A stretch of 64,000 nucleotides of DNA, from assembly GCA_964492845.1 (NCBI GenBank), contig CAZBMZ010000004.1, positions 205,957-269,956 of the forward strand, read 5' to 3'. This DNA is from JADJPF01 sp964492845. GTDB taxonomy: Bacteria; Acidobacteriota; Blastocatellia; Chloracidobacteriales; JADJPF01. Both the position numbers and the translations under genes were made by a program. Below are positions 54,556 through 63,369 of the stretch, piece by piece. The first letter of the stretch is position 1. Each line of letters opens with the position of its first letter. The notes beneath the pieces were generated by a model. The model had not been told where the DNA came from, did no database searches, and saw only the letters and a list, made by a program, of their open reading frames with translations.

Positions 54556-56070
54556 ATGTCTAAGGAAAAATCCGCAGTACAAACTTATAATAATTATATT
54601 AATGGCGAATGGGTGCCATCTAAATCAGGAAATACATTTGATAATATCAACCCTGCTGACACCCGCGAATTAATTGGGCGTTTTCAAGATTCTAACCAAG
54701 AAGATGTTGATATGGCTGTTGATGCTGCTAAAGAGGCAGCAAATGCTTGGCGACTTACTCCAGCACCACGACGAGCCGAAATACTTTTTAAAGCTGGGCA
54801 ACTTTTACTAGAACGTAAAGAAACTTACTCCCGCGAAATGACCCGCGAAATGGGCAAAGTGCTAAAAGAAACTCGTGGCGATGTTCAAGAAGCTATTGAT
54901 ATGTCCTTTTATATGGGTGGCGAAGGTCGTCGCCTATATGGTCAAACTACTCCGGCTGAAATGCCTAATAAATTTGCTATGTCCATTCGTCAGCCTGTAG
55001 GCATTTGTGCAATGATTACACCTTGGAATTTTCCTATGGCAATTCCTAGTTGGAAACTAATGGCTGCTTTAGTTTGTGGTAATACTACGGTAATCAAGCC
55101 TGCTACTTATACTCCGCTTTCTAGTGTGAATTTAATACAAACCTTAGCCGATGCAGGACTACCAAAAGGCGTAGTCAATTTAGTTAATGGTGGTGGTCGT
55201 GCTGTTGGCGAACCTTTAATGAAACATAAAGATGTAAGGCTAATTTCTTTTACTGGCTCTGTAGAAGTTGGTCGTGTTGTATCTGAAGCCGCTGCACCTG
55301 ACTTTAAGCATTGTCATTTAGAAATGGGCGGCAAAAATGTCATTCTGGTTCTAGATGATGCAAATGTTGATTTAGCGGTTGAAGGCGCGATTTGGGGCGG
55401 CTTTGGAACTACTGGACAACGTTGCACTGCTGCAAGCCGTGTAGTTGTACATAAAAAAGTCTATAAAGAATTTATAGAAAAATTTGCTGCTCGCGCTCGC
55501 ACATTAAAAGTGGGCAATGGACTAGATGAATCTGTAGAAGTCGGCCCATCTTGCAATGAAAATCAAATGAATACAGTACTAAAATATATTGAAATTGGCA
55601 AAAACGAAGATAAAGCTACTTTGGTTGTAGGCGGAAATAGATTAACAGGCGAAGACCATAAATATGGTTATTTTGTTGAGCCTACTATTTTTGGCGATGT
55701 TGATGCTAAAATGAGAGTTGCTCAAGAAGAAATCTTTGGCCCAGTCGTTTCTGTAATTCCTTGTGATTCATTAGAACATGCAATTGAAATTGGCAATGGT
55801 GTAGAATTTGGCTTATCTGCTGCAATTTATACCCAAGATGTTAACCGAGCCTTTATTGCAATGCGTGATATGTACACAGGAATTTTCTATGTCAATTCCT
55901 CTACCATTGGCGCAGAAGTTCACCTGCCTTTTGGCGGTACAAAGAATACTGGTAATGGTCATCGTGAAGCTGGCACGGCTGCTTTAGACCTGTTCTCAGA
56001 ATGGAAGTCAATTTATATTGATTACAGCGGCAAGCTACAAAAGGCGCAAATCGATGATTGGCAAAATTAA
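54556..56070 (+). CDS. NAD(P)-dependent aldehyde dehydrogenase
   Basis: This 504-residue aldehyde dehydrogenase oxidises an aldehyde to its acid. Features are 'MITPWNFPMAIP' near residue 154, 'SFTGSVEVG' near 231, Glu256 in 'HLEMGGKN' and the nucleophile Cys290 in 'TTGQRCTAASR'. The C-terminal 'LPFGGTKNTGNGHREAGTAA' differs from SSADH and is typical of a semialdehyde branch. The substrate is unsure; aminoadipate or succinate semialdehyde are candidates because an aminotransferase follows 25 bases later. The two probably form one pathway, in which transamination yields the aldehyde that this enzyme oxidises. Confidence 0.87.
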   Translation: MSKEKSAVQTYNNYINGEWVPSKSGNTFDNINPADTRELIGRFQDSNQEDVDMAVDAAKEAANAWRLTPAPRRAEILFKAGQLLLERKETYSREMTREMGKVLKETRGDVQEAIDMSFYMGGEGRRLYGQTTPAEMPNKFAMSIRQPVGICAMITPWNFPMAIPSWKLMAALVCGNTTVIKPATYTPLSSVNLIQTLADAGLPKGVVNLVNGGGRAVGEPLMKHKDVRLISFTGSVEVGRVVSEAAAPDFKHCHLEMGGKNVILVLDDANVDLAVEGAIWGGFGTTGQRCTAASRVVVHKKVYKEFIEKFAARARTLKVGNGLDESVEVGPSCNENQMNTVLKYIEIGKNEDKATLVVGGNRLTGEDHKYGYFVEPTIFGDVDAKMRVAQEEIFGPVVSVIPCDSLEHAIEIGNGVEFGLSAAIYTQDVNRAFIAMRDMYTGIFYVNSSTIGAEVHLPFGGTKNTGNGHREAGTAALDLFSEWKSIYIDYSGKLQKAQIDDWQN

Positions 56071-56095
56071 TTTTTAAGTTAGGAGTTTAAGTACA

Positions 56096-57310
56096 ATGAT
56101 TAAAGCAGCAACACGTACACAAAATTTTACTTACGCCATACGTAATATTGTTGGCGAAGCTAAAAAGATAGAAGCCGAAGGTCGTCAAGTCCTTTATCTT
56201 AACGTTGGTGATCCAGTTCCTTATGGCTTTAGCACACCTCCCCATTTAGTTGAAGCTGTAGAAAAAGCTTTACGTGATGGTAATAATGGTTATGGCCCTT
56301 CGCCAGGCATTCCATCAGCCCGCGAAGCTGTAGCCCGTGAAGCCGTCAGACGAGGAGTAAAAATGTCTCCAGATGATGTAATTGTCACCTCTGGAGCATC
56401 CGAAGCAGCAGACATTGTACTTAGCTCAATGCTTGAATCAGGAGACGAAGTTTTAGTGCCTTCTCCCGGCTATCCACTTTATACAGCGATACTTGCCAAA
56501 CTTGGAGCAAAAGAAGTTTCCTATAAACTTGATCCTAAAAATGATTGGCAACCAGTAGTTGATGATATAAAAGCGTTAATTACTAATCGAACCCGTGCAA
56601 TTGTAATTATTAATCCAAATAACCCAACTGGCGCAGTTTATAACAGAGAAAATCTTTTAGAAGTGCTTAATGTAGCTAATCAAGCAGGGTTGCTTATCCT
56701 AGCGGATGAAGTTTATTGGCGTATGACTTATGAAGAACAAGCTCCGCCAATTGCTAGTCTAGTTGATGAAAGCGTTCCAGTAATTACTTTTGAAAGTATG
56801 TCCAAAATTTATTTAGCTCCGGGTTGGCGCGTTGGTTGGATGAAAATCTCCAATCCTCATTTAATGACTGACTTAAGAGTTGGAATTAACAAAATGGCTG
56901 ATGCTCGTCTTTGTAGCGCACGACCACCGCAACACGCGGTTGCTGCGGCTTTGGACGGCGATCATGCTTATTTAGATGATGTTATGGCACGTTTTAGAGC
57001 TAGACGAGATCTTTCTTGCCAAAGAATTAATGCTATTGAAGGGATGAATTGCACAACACCTAAAGGAGCATTTTATTTAATGGCTCAAATGGAAAATCTT
57101 GGTGATGCTACTGATGAGCAATTTGTTTTATCACTACTTCGTGAAACAGGCGTTTTATTTGTTCATGGCTCTGGTTTTGGGATGGATCCCAAGGATGGCT
57201 ATTTTAGAATAGTTTATCTACCAGAATTAGACGTTCTAAACACGGTTTATGACCGAGTAGCAGAGTTTGTTCACAACTGGCAACATCGCCGCAAAGGTGC
57301 AGTTGGCTAG
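56096..57310 (+). CDS. PLP-dependent class I/II aminotransferase
   Basis: This 404-residue aminotransferase belongs to fold type I. The Schiff-base lysine is Lys237 in 'SMSKIYLAPGWRVGW', the cofactor aspartate region is 'LLILADEVYWRMTY', and 'INPNNPTGAVY' is near residue 178. The sequence is close to the alanine/aspartate aminotransferase group (AlaA-like). The exact substrate is not certain. AGGAG precedes ATG 56096. It follows the aldehyde dehydrogenase by 25 bases, so the two form an operon. A strong terminator ends it. Confidence 0.88.
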   Translation: MIKAATRTQNFTYAIRNIVGEAKKIEAEGRQVLYLNVGDPVPYGFSTPPHLVEAVEKALRDGNNGYGPSPGIPSAREAVAREAVRRGVKMSPDDVIVTSGASEAADIVLSSMLESGDEVLVPSPGYPLYTAILAKLGAKEVSYKLDPKNDWQPVVDDIKALITNRTRAIVIINPNNPTGAVYNRENLLEVLNVANQAGLLILADEVYWRMTYEEQAPPIASLVDESVPVITFESMSKIYLAPGWRVGWMKISNPHLMTDLRVGINKMADARLCSARPPQHAVAAALDGDHAYLDDVMARFRARRDLSCQRINAIEGMNCTTPKGAFYLMAQMENLGDATDEQFVLSLLRETGVLFVHGSGFGMDPKDGYFRIVYLPELDVLNTVYDRVAEFVHNWQHRRKGAVG

Positions 57311-57340
57311 AAAACTTAAATTTTAATTTTTGTTTATAAG

Positions 57341-57374
57341 CTAGCTGCCTTTTGTTGGCGGCTAGTTGTTTTTT
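57341..57374 (+). terminator. Intrinsic terminator after the aminotransferase
   Basis: CTAGCTGCC (57341-57349) pairs with GGCGGCTAG (57357-57365) with one G-U pair, followed by TTGTTTTTT. Confidence 0.8.
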
Positions 57375-57401
57375 AATCAATTACTTACCAAATAAAAAGT
57401 T

Positions 57402-58448
57402 ATGTTAATTAGAAAAACACAAGATTTACTTAGAGATATATTGATTTTTAGTGATAGCGTTTCGCTGCGTCCTTGGGAAAATATAACCTCAGTTTTTGGT
57501 GAAACCAGCACTTGGCACTGTAACGCGCCGCGCTCAGAATATAAAATCTTAAAGAAAGATAATTTTAGACAATTAAGAAGGCTAGGAAGCTACTTAAAGG
57601 ATGCTTTAATTCCTAGACTACCATTCAAAGAGCCTAAGAGTATTTATATTAAATGTGACGACCCAGCCCAAACATCAAACAAAGAAGCTTGGTTTTTTGT
57701 TAATGGAGTTGCAACTAATGAAAAAGTGGCTAAATGGAATGGAAAAAGGTTGAGGGACTTATTTAATCGGCCTATCACGGTTTTATTTAATCCAACTAAT
57801 GGTTTAGGAATGGATTTAGCAGAATGTATTTTTGATAGAACTTTAGAATGGACTAGCGAACCCGCCAAATATGTAAAGAAAAAGCTAGCTAAAGCTTTAG
57901 TAGAAAAAGAAAAAGTAATAGTTATTGCTCACTCTCAAGGCGGAATAATTGTTGCGGCAGCATTAGAAAAACTAGCTAAAAAATATCAAAAATATCTCCA
58001 TAAATTAGAAATCTATACTTTTGCTTGTCCTGCTGATGAAATGGCAACAATGACTCAATGTATTAAAAAATTATGTGAGTGTGATAATAATAAAGATAAT
58101 AACAAACCTTATTTAGAGCATTTTGTTAATAAACAAGACCTAGTAGCAAAATTAGGAGTTCTGCGGGCTGAAAAGTGTTGGGAATCGCGTAGTTGGAGCA
58201 ACAGGTTTCTAAATTGTGCTGTTCCAAAATTGCTTGTGGATAGTCAGGAACGAAAATTTTTTGGTATAGATATTGAGGGAGACATTTATGCTAAAGATAG
58301 AAAAGGTCACTTGCTAAATGCTCACTACTTATTTGATTTTGAAAAAGAACTTTATAAAAATTGTCTTGATTATTCAAAACAAGCAAAACTATATAGATAC
58401 TTAAAAGGTGGTTGTGGGGAAGTTTATATTGGGTTGATAGAAAACTAG
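57402..58448 (+). CDS. Alpha/beta-hydrolase-like protein of unknown function
   Basis: This 348-residue protein has a nucleophile-elbow motif, 'VIAHSQGG' with Ser178, within a plausible alpha/beta hydrolase fold. A 'WFFVNGVATNE' strand near residue 97 leads into it, and a cluster of conserved-looking residues follows ('TFACPADEM'). The later catalytic aspartate and histidine could lie in 'HFVNKQDLVAKLG' and 'HLLNAHYLF'. There is no signal peptide. A lipase- or esterase-like role is likely, but no substrate can be stated. It starts a run of genes with a small zinc-ribbon protein and a membrane-anchored protein. Confidence 0.6.
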   Translation: MLIRKTQDLLRDILIFSDSVSLRPWENITSVFGETSTWHCNAPRSEYKILKKDNFRQLRRLGSYLKDALIPRLPFKEPKSIYIKCDDPAQTSNKEAWFFVNGVATNEKVAKWNGKRLRDLFNRPITVLFNPTNGLGMDLAECIFDRTLEWTSEPAKYVKKKLAKALVEKEKVIVIAHSQGGIIVAAALEKLAKKYQKYLHKLEIYTFACPADEMATMTQCIKKLCECDNNKDNNKPYLEHFVNKQDLVAKLGVLRAEKCWESRSWSNRFLNCAVPKLLVDSQERKFFGIDIEGDIYAKDRKGHLLNAHYLFDFEKELYKNCLDYSKQAKLYRYLKGGCGEVYIGLIEN

Positions 58449-58478
58449 TTTTTATTTAGGGAAAAGAGATAAATTGTT

Positions 58479-58694
58479 ATGGGCGATGAAGATATCAAGC
58501 AACGTCGGCGTTGTAAATGTTGTAATAAAATGTATGATTATGCTGTGCAAAATAGCCATGCAACCAGGTTTTTTTGTGAAGATTGTACAGATTTACCTGA
58601 GCCAATTAGAAAAGTTTTAGCTACTTTTAATAAACGATTGATAGAAATAGAGGAAAAAAACAAACCACCTCAAAAGCCGGCTGTTAAAAATTAG
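58479..58694 (+). CDS. Small zinc-ribbon protein
   Basis: This 71-residue basic protein has two cysteine pairs, 'CKCCNKMY' at about 13-20 and 'FFCEDC' near 33-38, which would bind one zinc ion. A helical tail of about 30 residues follows. No enzyme motif is seen. It lies 30 bases after the hydrolase-like gene and 15 bases before the next gene, so it is probably part of an operon. The family is not recognised. Confidence 0.65.
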   Translation: MGDEDIKQRRRCKCCNKMYDYAVQNSHATRFFCEDCTDLPEPIRKVLATFNKRLIEIEEKNKPPQKPAVKN

Positions 58695-58709
58695 GGAGGG
58701 ACTAATTTA

Positions 58710-59882
58710 ATGAATTGGAATGACTTAAGAAAAAAATTAAAAATCCCACAACGTAAATACTTACGTCCTAATCCTCCACCACAAAGTGAAAAACTTATAG
58801 GTTATGTAATTTTAGTAATTGTTATAGGTATTGGTGTTAGCATTCATATGCTAGGCCGCAATCCTAACCCAGATCTTTTTCGCCTAGACCCAGAACTACT
58901 TGATAAAAAAGGTGAAAAAGAAGGCGTACAAGTTAGCGGTGGAGAGCGTCGCGGTAATCGTCGGGCGGCTTCTTTAGATGGTGAGCCAACAGGCGCAGAA
59001 GCTAGCAATGAAGCCGAAGCTAGCAATAACGCAACTGCAAATAGCATAAATGCTGGATCTAATGAAGAAGACAAGTTTGTTCCGCCTGAAATTGCAGGAC
59101 TAGCCTGGAAACGTCGAGGTCAGCTAGAACGCTTTACCACAGAAAATCTTTATGACAAAGTAGATGGACGCGAAAATCTTTATAAATCTTATGAGTTTCA
59201 ACTACTTGTAGCGGCTGATTTTGTTGCGGACGCGGACGCTAACCGCTTTATTCAAGTTGAACTATATGACATGACTTCACCTAAAAGTGCTTTAGGCGTG
59301 TTTTCTGCTGAACGTCCTGCACATCCTAACTCAGCAAAAATTGGTAATGATGCTTATACTGAAAGCAACGGCGCGTTTTTTTGGAAAGGAAAATATTATG
59401 TCCGCGTAATAGGTTCTGATAATGAAAAATCTACAGAACAAGCAGCCACAACCATTGCTAAAACCATTGCTGAAAAACTTCCAGAAAGCAAAGATGCTCT
59501 TGCTACGGCTGATCCGCTTCCAAAAGACAACCAAGTTGCCAATTCTTTTACAATTATTCCTGATTCAGCCTTTGGACAAGCATTCTTTAAGAATGTCTAT
59601 TCTGCACGTTATAAAATTGATGGAGTGGAATTAACCGCTTTTACTATGGAAAACTCGAGTCCAGATAAAGCCCAAGAAATAGTAAAACAATATCAAGATT
59701 CTATGTCTTCATTTGGCAAATTTAGCGAAGTTGCAGCCGATCCTAAAACCTATCATTTAGAGGCTTATAACTCTCATTATGTAATTTTCATTAAGGGAAA
59801 TGTAGTTGGTGGAGTAATGGAAGGTGATAAAAAAGATCCTGCAATTAAGTTAGCCAAAATACTGGCAGGAAATATTAAGTAA
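58710..59882 (+). CDS. Membrane-anchored protein with DUF6599-like region
   Basis: This 390-residue protein has an N-terminal cytoplasmic tail and one membrane helix near residues 29-47. A low-complexity Ala/Glu/Asn linker (about 75-120) leads to a soluble C-terminal domain. 'LYDKVDGRENLYKSYEF' near residue 148 resembles the DUF6599 family found in Acidobacteriota; this match is from memory and not certain. The domain probably faces the periplasm. GGGAGGG precedes ATG 58710. It follows the zinc-ribbon gene by 15 bases. Confidence 0.6.
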   Translation: MNWNDLRKKLKIPQRKYLRPNPPPQSEKLIGYVILVIVIGIGVSIHMLGRNPNPDLFRLDPELLDKKGEKEGVQVSGGERRGNRRAASLDGEPTGAEASNEAEASNNATANSINAGSNEEDKFVPPEIAGLAWKRRGQLERFTTENLYDKVDGRENLYKSYEFQLLVAADFVADADANRFIQVELYDMTSPKSALGVFSAERPAHPNSAKIGNDAYTESNGAFFWKGKYYVRVIGSDNEKSTEQAATTIAKTIAEKLPESKDALATADPLPKDNQVANSFTIIPDSAFGQAFFKNVYSARYKIDGVELTAFTMENSSPDKAQEIVKQYQDSMSSFGKFSEVAADPKTYHLEAYNSHYVIFIKGNVVGGVMEGDKKDPAIKLAKILAGNIK

Positions 59883-59986
59883 AATAAATTTGTAATGTAG
59901 AAAACTCCTTTATAATTGACTTTTGGAGACAAACTTATAGTTCCTCATAAAGTTCTGTAAGTATACTTAAGTTGTAGGAGTTAATT

Positions 59987-61777
59987 ATGAAAAAGTTTTC
60001 TAGCTACTTAGTTTTGTTTATCCTTGTCCTAATAATTAATTTAGCAAATTTTACTAATGCTTTTGCTGATTCGCGGAAAATTTCTATCAAGGAAATTTCT
60101 GTTTTCAAGGATGGACATGTTTTTGTTTTGCACGAAGAAAATTTGCCTACGGATAGCAATGGCAATGTATTATTAGATTATATACCTAATCCTATTTTAG
60201 GGACTTTTTGGCCCTATTCCGCTGATGCAAATGCTAAATTAGTTGGTGTAAGTACTGGAATTAGAAAAGTTTCCATTGAACGAACGGCACTTAATATTGA
60301 GTCCTTAATAGCCGCTAACATAGGCGCAGAAGTTTTAATTACAGAAAAGGGTGTTGGGGATAAAGATCCTATTCAATACCAAGCCACTATATTAAGTATT
60401 CCTACACGAACATCAGAAGAACTTGCTGCAACTTCTGTCACAAATAGCCTGGAACAATTAGCACAAAAGTCTGGTTTAGTGCTGTTAAAAACGACTAATG
60501 GTGTTAAAGTCTTAGCTATCAGTCAAATACAAGACATTACTTTCAAAAATATATTTAACTCTAAGATAACTGAAGAAGAATTTCGCGCCCAAATGACCTT
60601 AAAACTAGATTGGGGAAAACAAAAACTTGCTCCATCTGCTAAAGTGGGGTTGGTTTATGTACAAAAGGGAGTTCGCTGGATCCCTAGCTATAGAATTAAT
60701 TTAGATGGAAATGGGAATGCAACAGTTAAACTTCAAGCTACATTACTTAATGAGCTAGCCGATTTAAATGATGTGTCAGTTAATCTTGTGGTAGGTGTTC
60801 CAACTTTTGTTTTTGAAAACAGCCTTGATCCAATGGCTTTGCAACAATCCATCGCTCAACTTTCAAACTATTTTGATAATAACCAAGGAAGCAGCACTTC
60901 TAATTTGTATACTAACGCTGCTCGTAGCAACAACATTTATAGTCAAGATAATGATATAACTAGCCAGCGTATTATTACTAATCAATCAACTAACTCTAGT
61001 ACCCAAACAGGGGATCTTGGCCCAGACTTTGCTAATTCAGCGCAAACAGAAGATCTTTTTGTATTTAAGCTTAAAAATATTAGCTTAAAAAGAGGTGAAA
61101 GAATGGTTGTCACTCTAGCAGAACAAACTTTTAAGTATAAAGATATTTACGTAGTCGATTTACCCTTTTCTCCACCTACAGAACTATCAAGAAATATAAG
61201 TAGCCAACAACAAGTAGAACTTGCTCGACTAATGAGAACTCCAAAGGCAACACATAAAATTAGAATTACCAACAATGGATCACATCCATTTACTACTGCA
61301 CCAGCATTAATTACTTCTAATGATAAAGTGTTAGCAGAAGGGTTGCTTACTTACACTTCAATTGGTGCAACTACAGACTTGGAAATTACTAAAGCTATAA
61401 ATATTTTAGCTAAAAAAACTGACACAGAATCAAAACGCATTCCTACCGCAGTTCGCTGGAATGGTGATGATTATAGCCGTAGTGATATGTCTGGCTCGAT
61501 AAATTTAACTAATCTTTATGGACAACCAGTTTATTTAGAAGTAACTCGCTATGTATTAGGTAATGTTGATAACACTACAAGTAGTGGTGAAATTAAAGCT
61601 ATCAATGTTTTAGAAGATGATAGTTTTTTAAGTTTATCAGGCTATAACAATTATTCTTATAATTGGCCGTCCTGGTGGAATAGATTTAATGGTGTAGGAA
61701 AAATTAGCTGGAAGACTACACTTGAACCAGGAAAAAATATTACCTTTGATTACAATTGGCATTATTTTTGGAGATAA
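59987..61777 (+). CDS. Exported beta-rich protein, DUF4139-like
   Basis: This 596-residue protein has a signal peptide (1-27) and long beta-rich regions. The middle 'KGVRWIPSYRINL' near residue 222 resembles the DUF4139 signature, and the region around residues 280-345 is Asn/Ser/Gln-rich and probably unstructured. It would act in the periplasm or on the surface. No catalytic motif is seen. GTAGGAG precedes ATG 59987. The gene ends 6 bases from the convergent methyltransferase gene. Confidence 0.55.
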   Translation: MKKFSSYLVLFILVLIINLANFTNAFADSRKISIKEISVFKDGHVFVLHEENLPTDSNGNVLLDYIPNPILGTFWPYSADANAKLVGVSTGIRKVSIERTALNIESLIAANIGAEVLITEKGVGDKDPIQYQATILSIPTRTSEELAATSVTNSLEQLAQKSGLVLLKTTNGVKVLAISQIQDITFKNIFNSKITEEEFRAQMTLKLDWGKQKLAPSAKVGLVYVQKGVRWIPSYRINLDGNGNATVKLQATLLNELADLNDVSVNLVVGVPTFVFENSLDPMALQQSIAQLSNYFDNNQGSSTSNLYTNAARSNNIYSQDNDITSQRIITNQSTNSSTQTGDLGPDFANSAQTEDLFVFKLKNISLKRGERMVVTLAEQTFKYKDIYVVDLPFSPPTELSRNISSQQQVELARLMRTPKATHKIRITNNGSHPFTTAPALITSNDKVLAEGLLTYTSIGATTDLEITKAINILAKKTDTESKRIPTAVRWNGDDYSRSDMSGSINLTNLYGQPVYLEVTRYVLGNVDNTTSSGEIKAINVLEDDSFLSLSGYNNYSYNWPSWWNRFNGVGKISWKTTLEPGKNITFDYNWHYFWR

Positions 61778-61783
61778 TTAGAT

Positions 61784-62728
61784 TTACTTAAGTTTTTGCT
61801 TTGAAAAAGTGTTTCGTTCCCAAAAAACTCCGTCCTTGTAGCCTTGGATGGAGTTATTTATTTTAGCTAGTTCTAAGCGTTTTTGAGCTAAACAGCTATA
61901 AGTTTCATCTAGTTCAATACCTATAAAATTACGTCCAAGCTTTTTTGCTACTACAGCAGTTGTACCAGAGCCTAAAAACGGGTCTAAAACTAAGCCATTT
62001 GGATTAGAGCTAGCCAGAATTATTTTAGCTAATAGTTTTTCAGGCTTTTGTGTTGGATGGTCGGTATTTTCAGGCATTGACCAGTAAGGAACAGATAAAT
62101 CTGTCCAAAGATTTGAAGGATGGGTTAATCTATAATTTCCTTCTTCGCTTTCTTGCCAATCTTTAGGCTTTCCTTCTACTTTGTATGGAGCTATTACTTT
62201 TCTTTTCATTTTTACATCATCAACATTAAAAGTATATTTGTCTGAAACTGAGCAAAACCAAATATCTTCAGAGCAGTTTTTCCAATTGGCTTTTGCTCCT
62301 CGCCCCTTTTCACGCTCCCAAGTAATACGATTGCGTATTTTTAAGTATTTTTCTGCAACAAAAAAAATTGCAGCACTTGAACGCCAATCACCACAAATAT
62401 AAACCGAGGCTGTAGATTTAAGAACTTTAAGCAGCTTAACAAACCAGCTTTCAAACCATTTTATATATTCACTTGTGGAACATTCCTTAAACGAATTGCT
62501 ATTAAAAGTTTTACTTAAATTATAAGGAGGATCTAAAAATAGTAAATCAACAGAGTTTTCAGGCAAATAGTCCATCACACTTAAACTATCTTGATTAATT
62601 ATTTGATTAATTATTTTTCTAACAGTAATTTTACTTGAGAGCAAACAAAGTTGTTTTTTATAAAATTCTTTTTCATCAATGTTTAAGGTGATAGTCCTAT
62701 TCCTAGCTGCTTTATCTGTAGTTGGCAT
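61784..62728 (-). CDS. Second orphan beta-class DNA methyltransferase
   Basis: This 314-residue SAM-dependent DNA amino-methyltransferase has the catalytic motif 'LDPPYNLS' (Asp66-Pro-Pro-Tyr69), a target recognition region, then 'HPTQKPEKLL' and the SAM motif 'LDPFLGSGTTAV'. This order marks the beta class. Residues 1-45 are an extra basic and helical N-terminus. No restriction endonuclease gene accompanies it. It differs clearly from the methyltransferase at 34119-35048, so each should have its own recognition site. It lies near the IscB locus, with one membrane protein gene between, all on one strand. Confidence 0.88.
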   Translation of the reverse strand: MPTTDKAARNRTITLNIDEKEFYKKQLCLLSSKITVRKIINQIINQDSLSVMDYLPENSVDLLFLDPPYNLSKTFNSNSFKECSTSEYIKWFESWFVKLLKVLKSTASVYICGDWRSSAAIFFVAEKYLKIRNRITWEREKGRGAKANWKNCSEDIWFCSVSDKYTFNVDDVKMKRKVIAPYKVEGKPKDWQESEEGNYRLTHPSNLWTDLSVPYWSMPENTDHPTQKPEKLLAKIILASSNPNGLVLDPFLGSGTTAVVAKKLGRNFIGIELDETYSCLAQKRLELAKINNSIQGYKDGVFWERNTFSKQKLK

Positions 62729-62781
62729 TTTTTCAGAAAACTTCCTTTTGTATAATTTTTACAATTTATAAGGTTTTTTAG

Positions 62782-63369
62782 TTAATAAAACCTATGTGGT
62801 ATTGTATTAAGTTTAGTTTCTTTTAGAGTTTCTACAATTTCTTTAGGAGGTTTTTTAAAAACATTTAGTGAAATGAAAATTTCTTCATTTTCTGTTGTAC
62901 TAAATAATATATGCGTTGGAAAAGTATAATCATAACGGCCATACAATTGATATTGTCTCCAGTTTTTTATCTCTTCCCAATTTAAGTCACGTTGTACAAA
63001 CTTAGGTCTAAAAAGAAATATTGATTTGCGGTTAAATTGAGGTAAATAAATAGAAATACCTTGGTCATTAATGCGTAAATAAAATTTATTAGCTGCTGAT
63101 ATATTTGCTATACTTTGAACTAGTGTCCCTAAGCCAAACCAAATCAAACATAATCCTAGTAACAAAGCTAGTAGTGCAAATATAGGTCTGTTTTCTAGAT
63201 ACAAAATAATTGGAGCTATAATAGAAAAAAGTAAGCCTACAAATACATAAAACAACCATATCACTACACTAACTCCTAGTTTCCACTTACTTACAGTTGA
63301 TATATCTGATACAAGACCTATAGAAGAAGTATGTAAATCTATTTGCTTATGGGTATTTTTTTCAATCAT
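62782..63369 (-). CDS. Two-helix membrane protein of unknown function
   Basis: This 195-residue protein has two hydrophobic segments, about residues 30-55 and 60-85, forming a membrane hairpin. A C-terminal domain follows that resembles a PH-like fold seen in bacterial membrane proteins ('GISIYLPQFNRKS', 'WEEIKNWRQYQLYG'). The function is unknown. Its ATG (63369-63367) overlaps the IscB stop codon as ATGA, and the GGGG in front of it lies inside the IscB coding end. Its own upstream region has therefore been replaced by the mobile element. Confidence 0.6.
   Translation of the reverse strand: MIEKNTHKQIDLHTSSIGLVSDISTVSKWKLGVSVVIWLFYVFVGLLFSIIAPIILYLENRPIFALLALLLGLCLIWFGLGTLVQSIANISAANKFYLRINDQGISIYLPQFNRKSIFLFRPKFVQRDLNWEEIKNWRQYQLYGRYDYTFPTHILFSTTENEEIFISLNVFKKPPKEIVETLKETKLNTIPHRFY

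Noticed and set aside
61784..63369. BREX- or DISARM-like defence island around the second methyltransferase
   Set aside because: No helicase, PglZ or nuclease gene accompanies it; one methyltransferase and one membrane protein are not enough.
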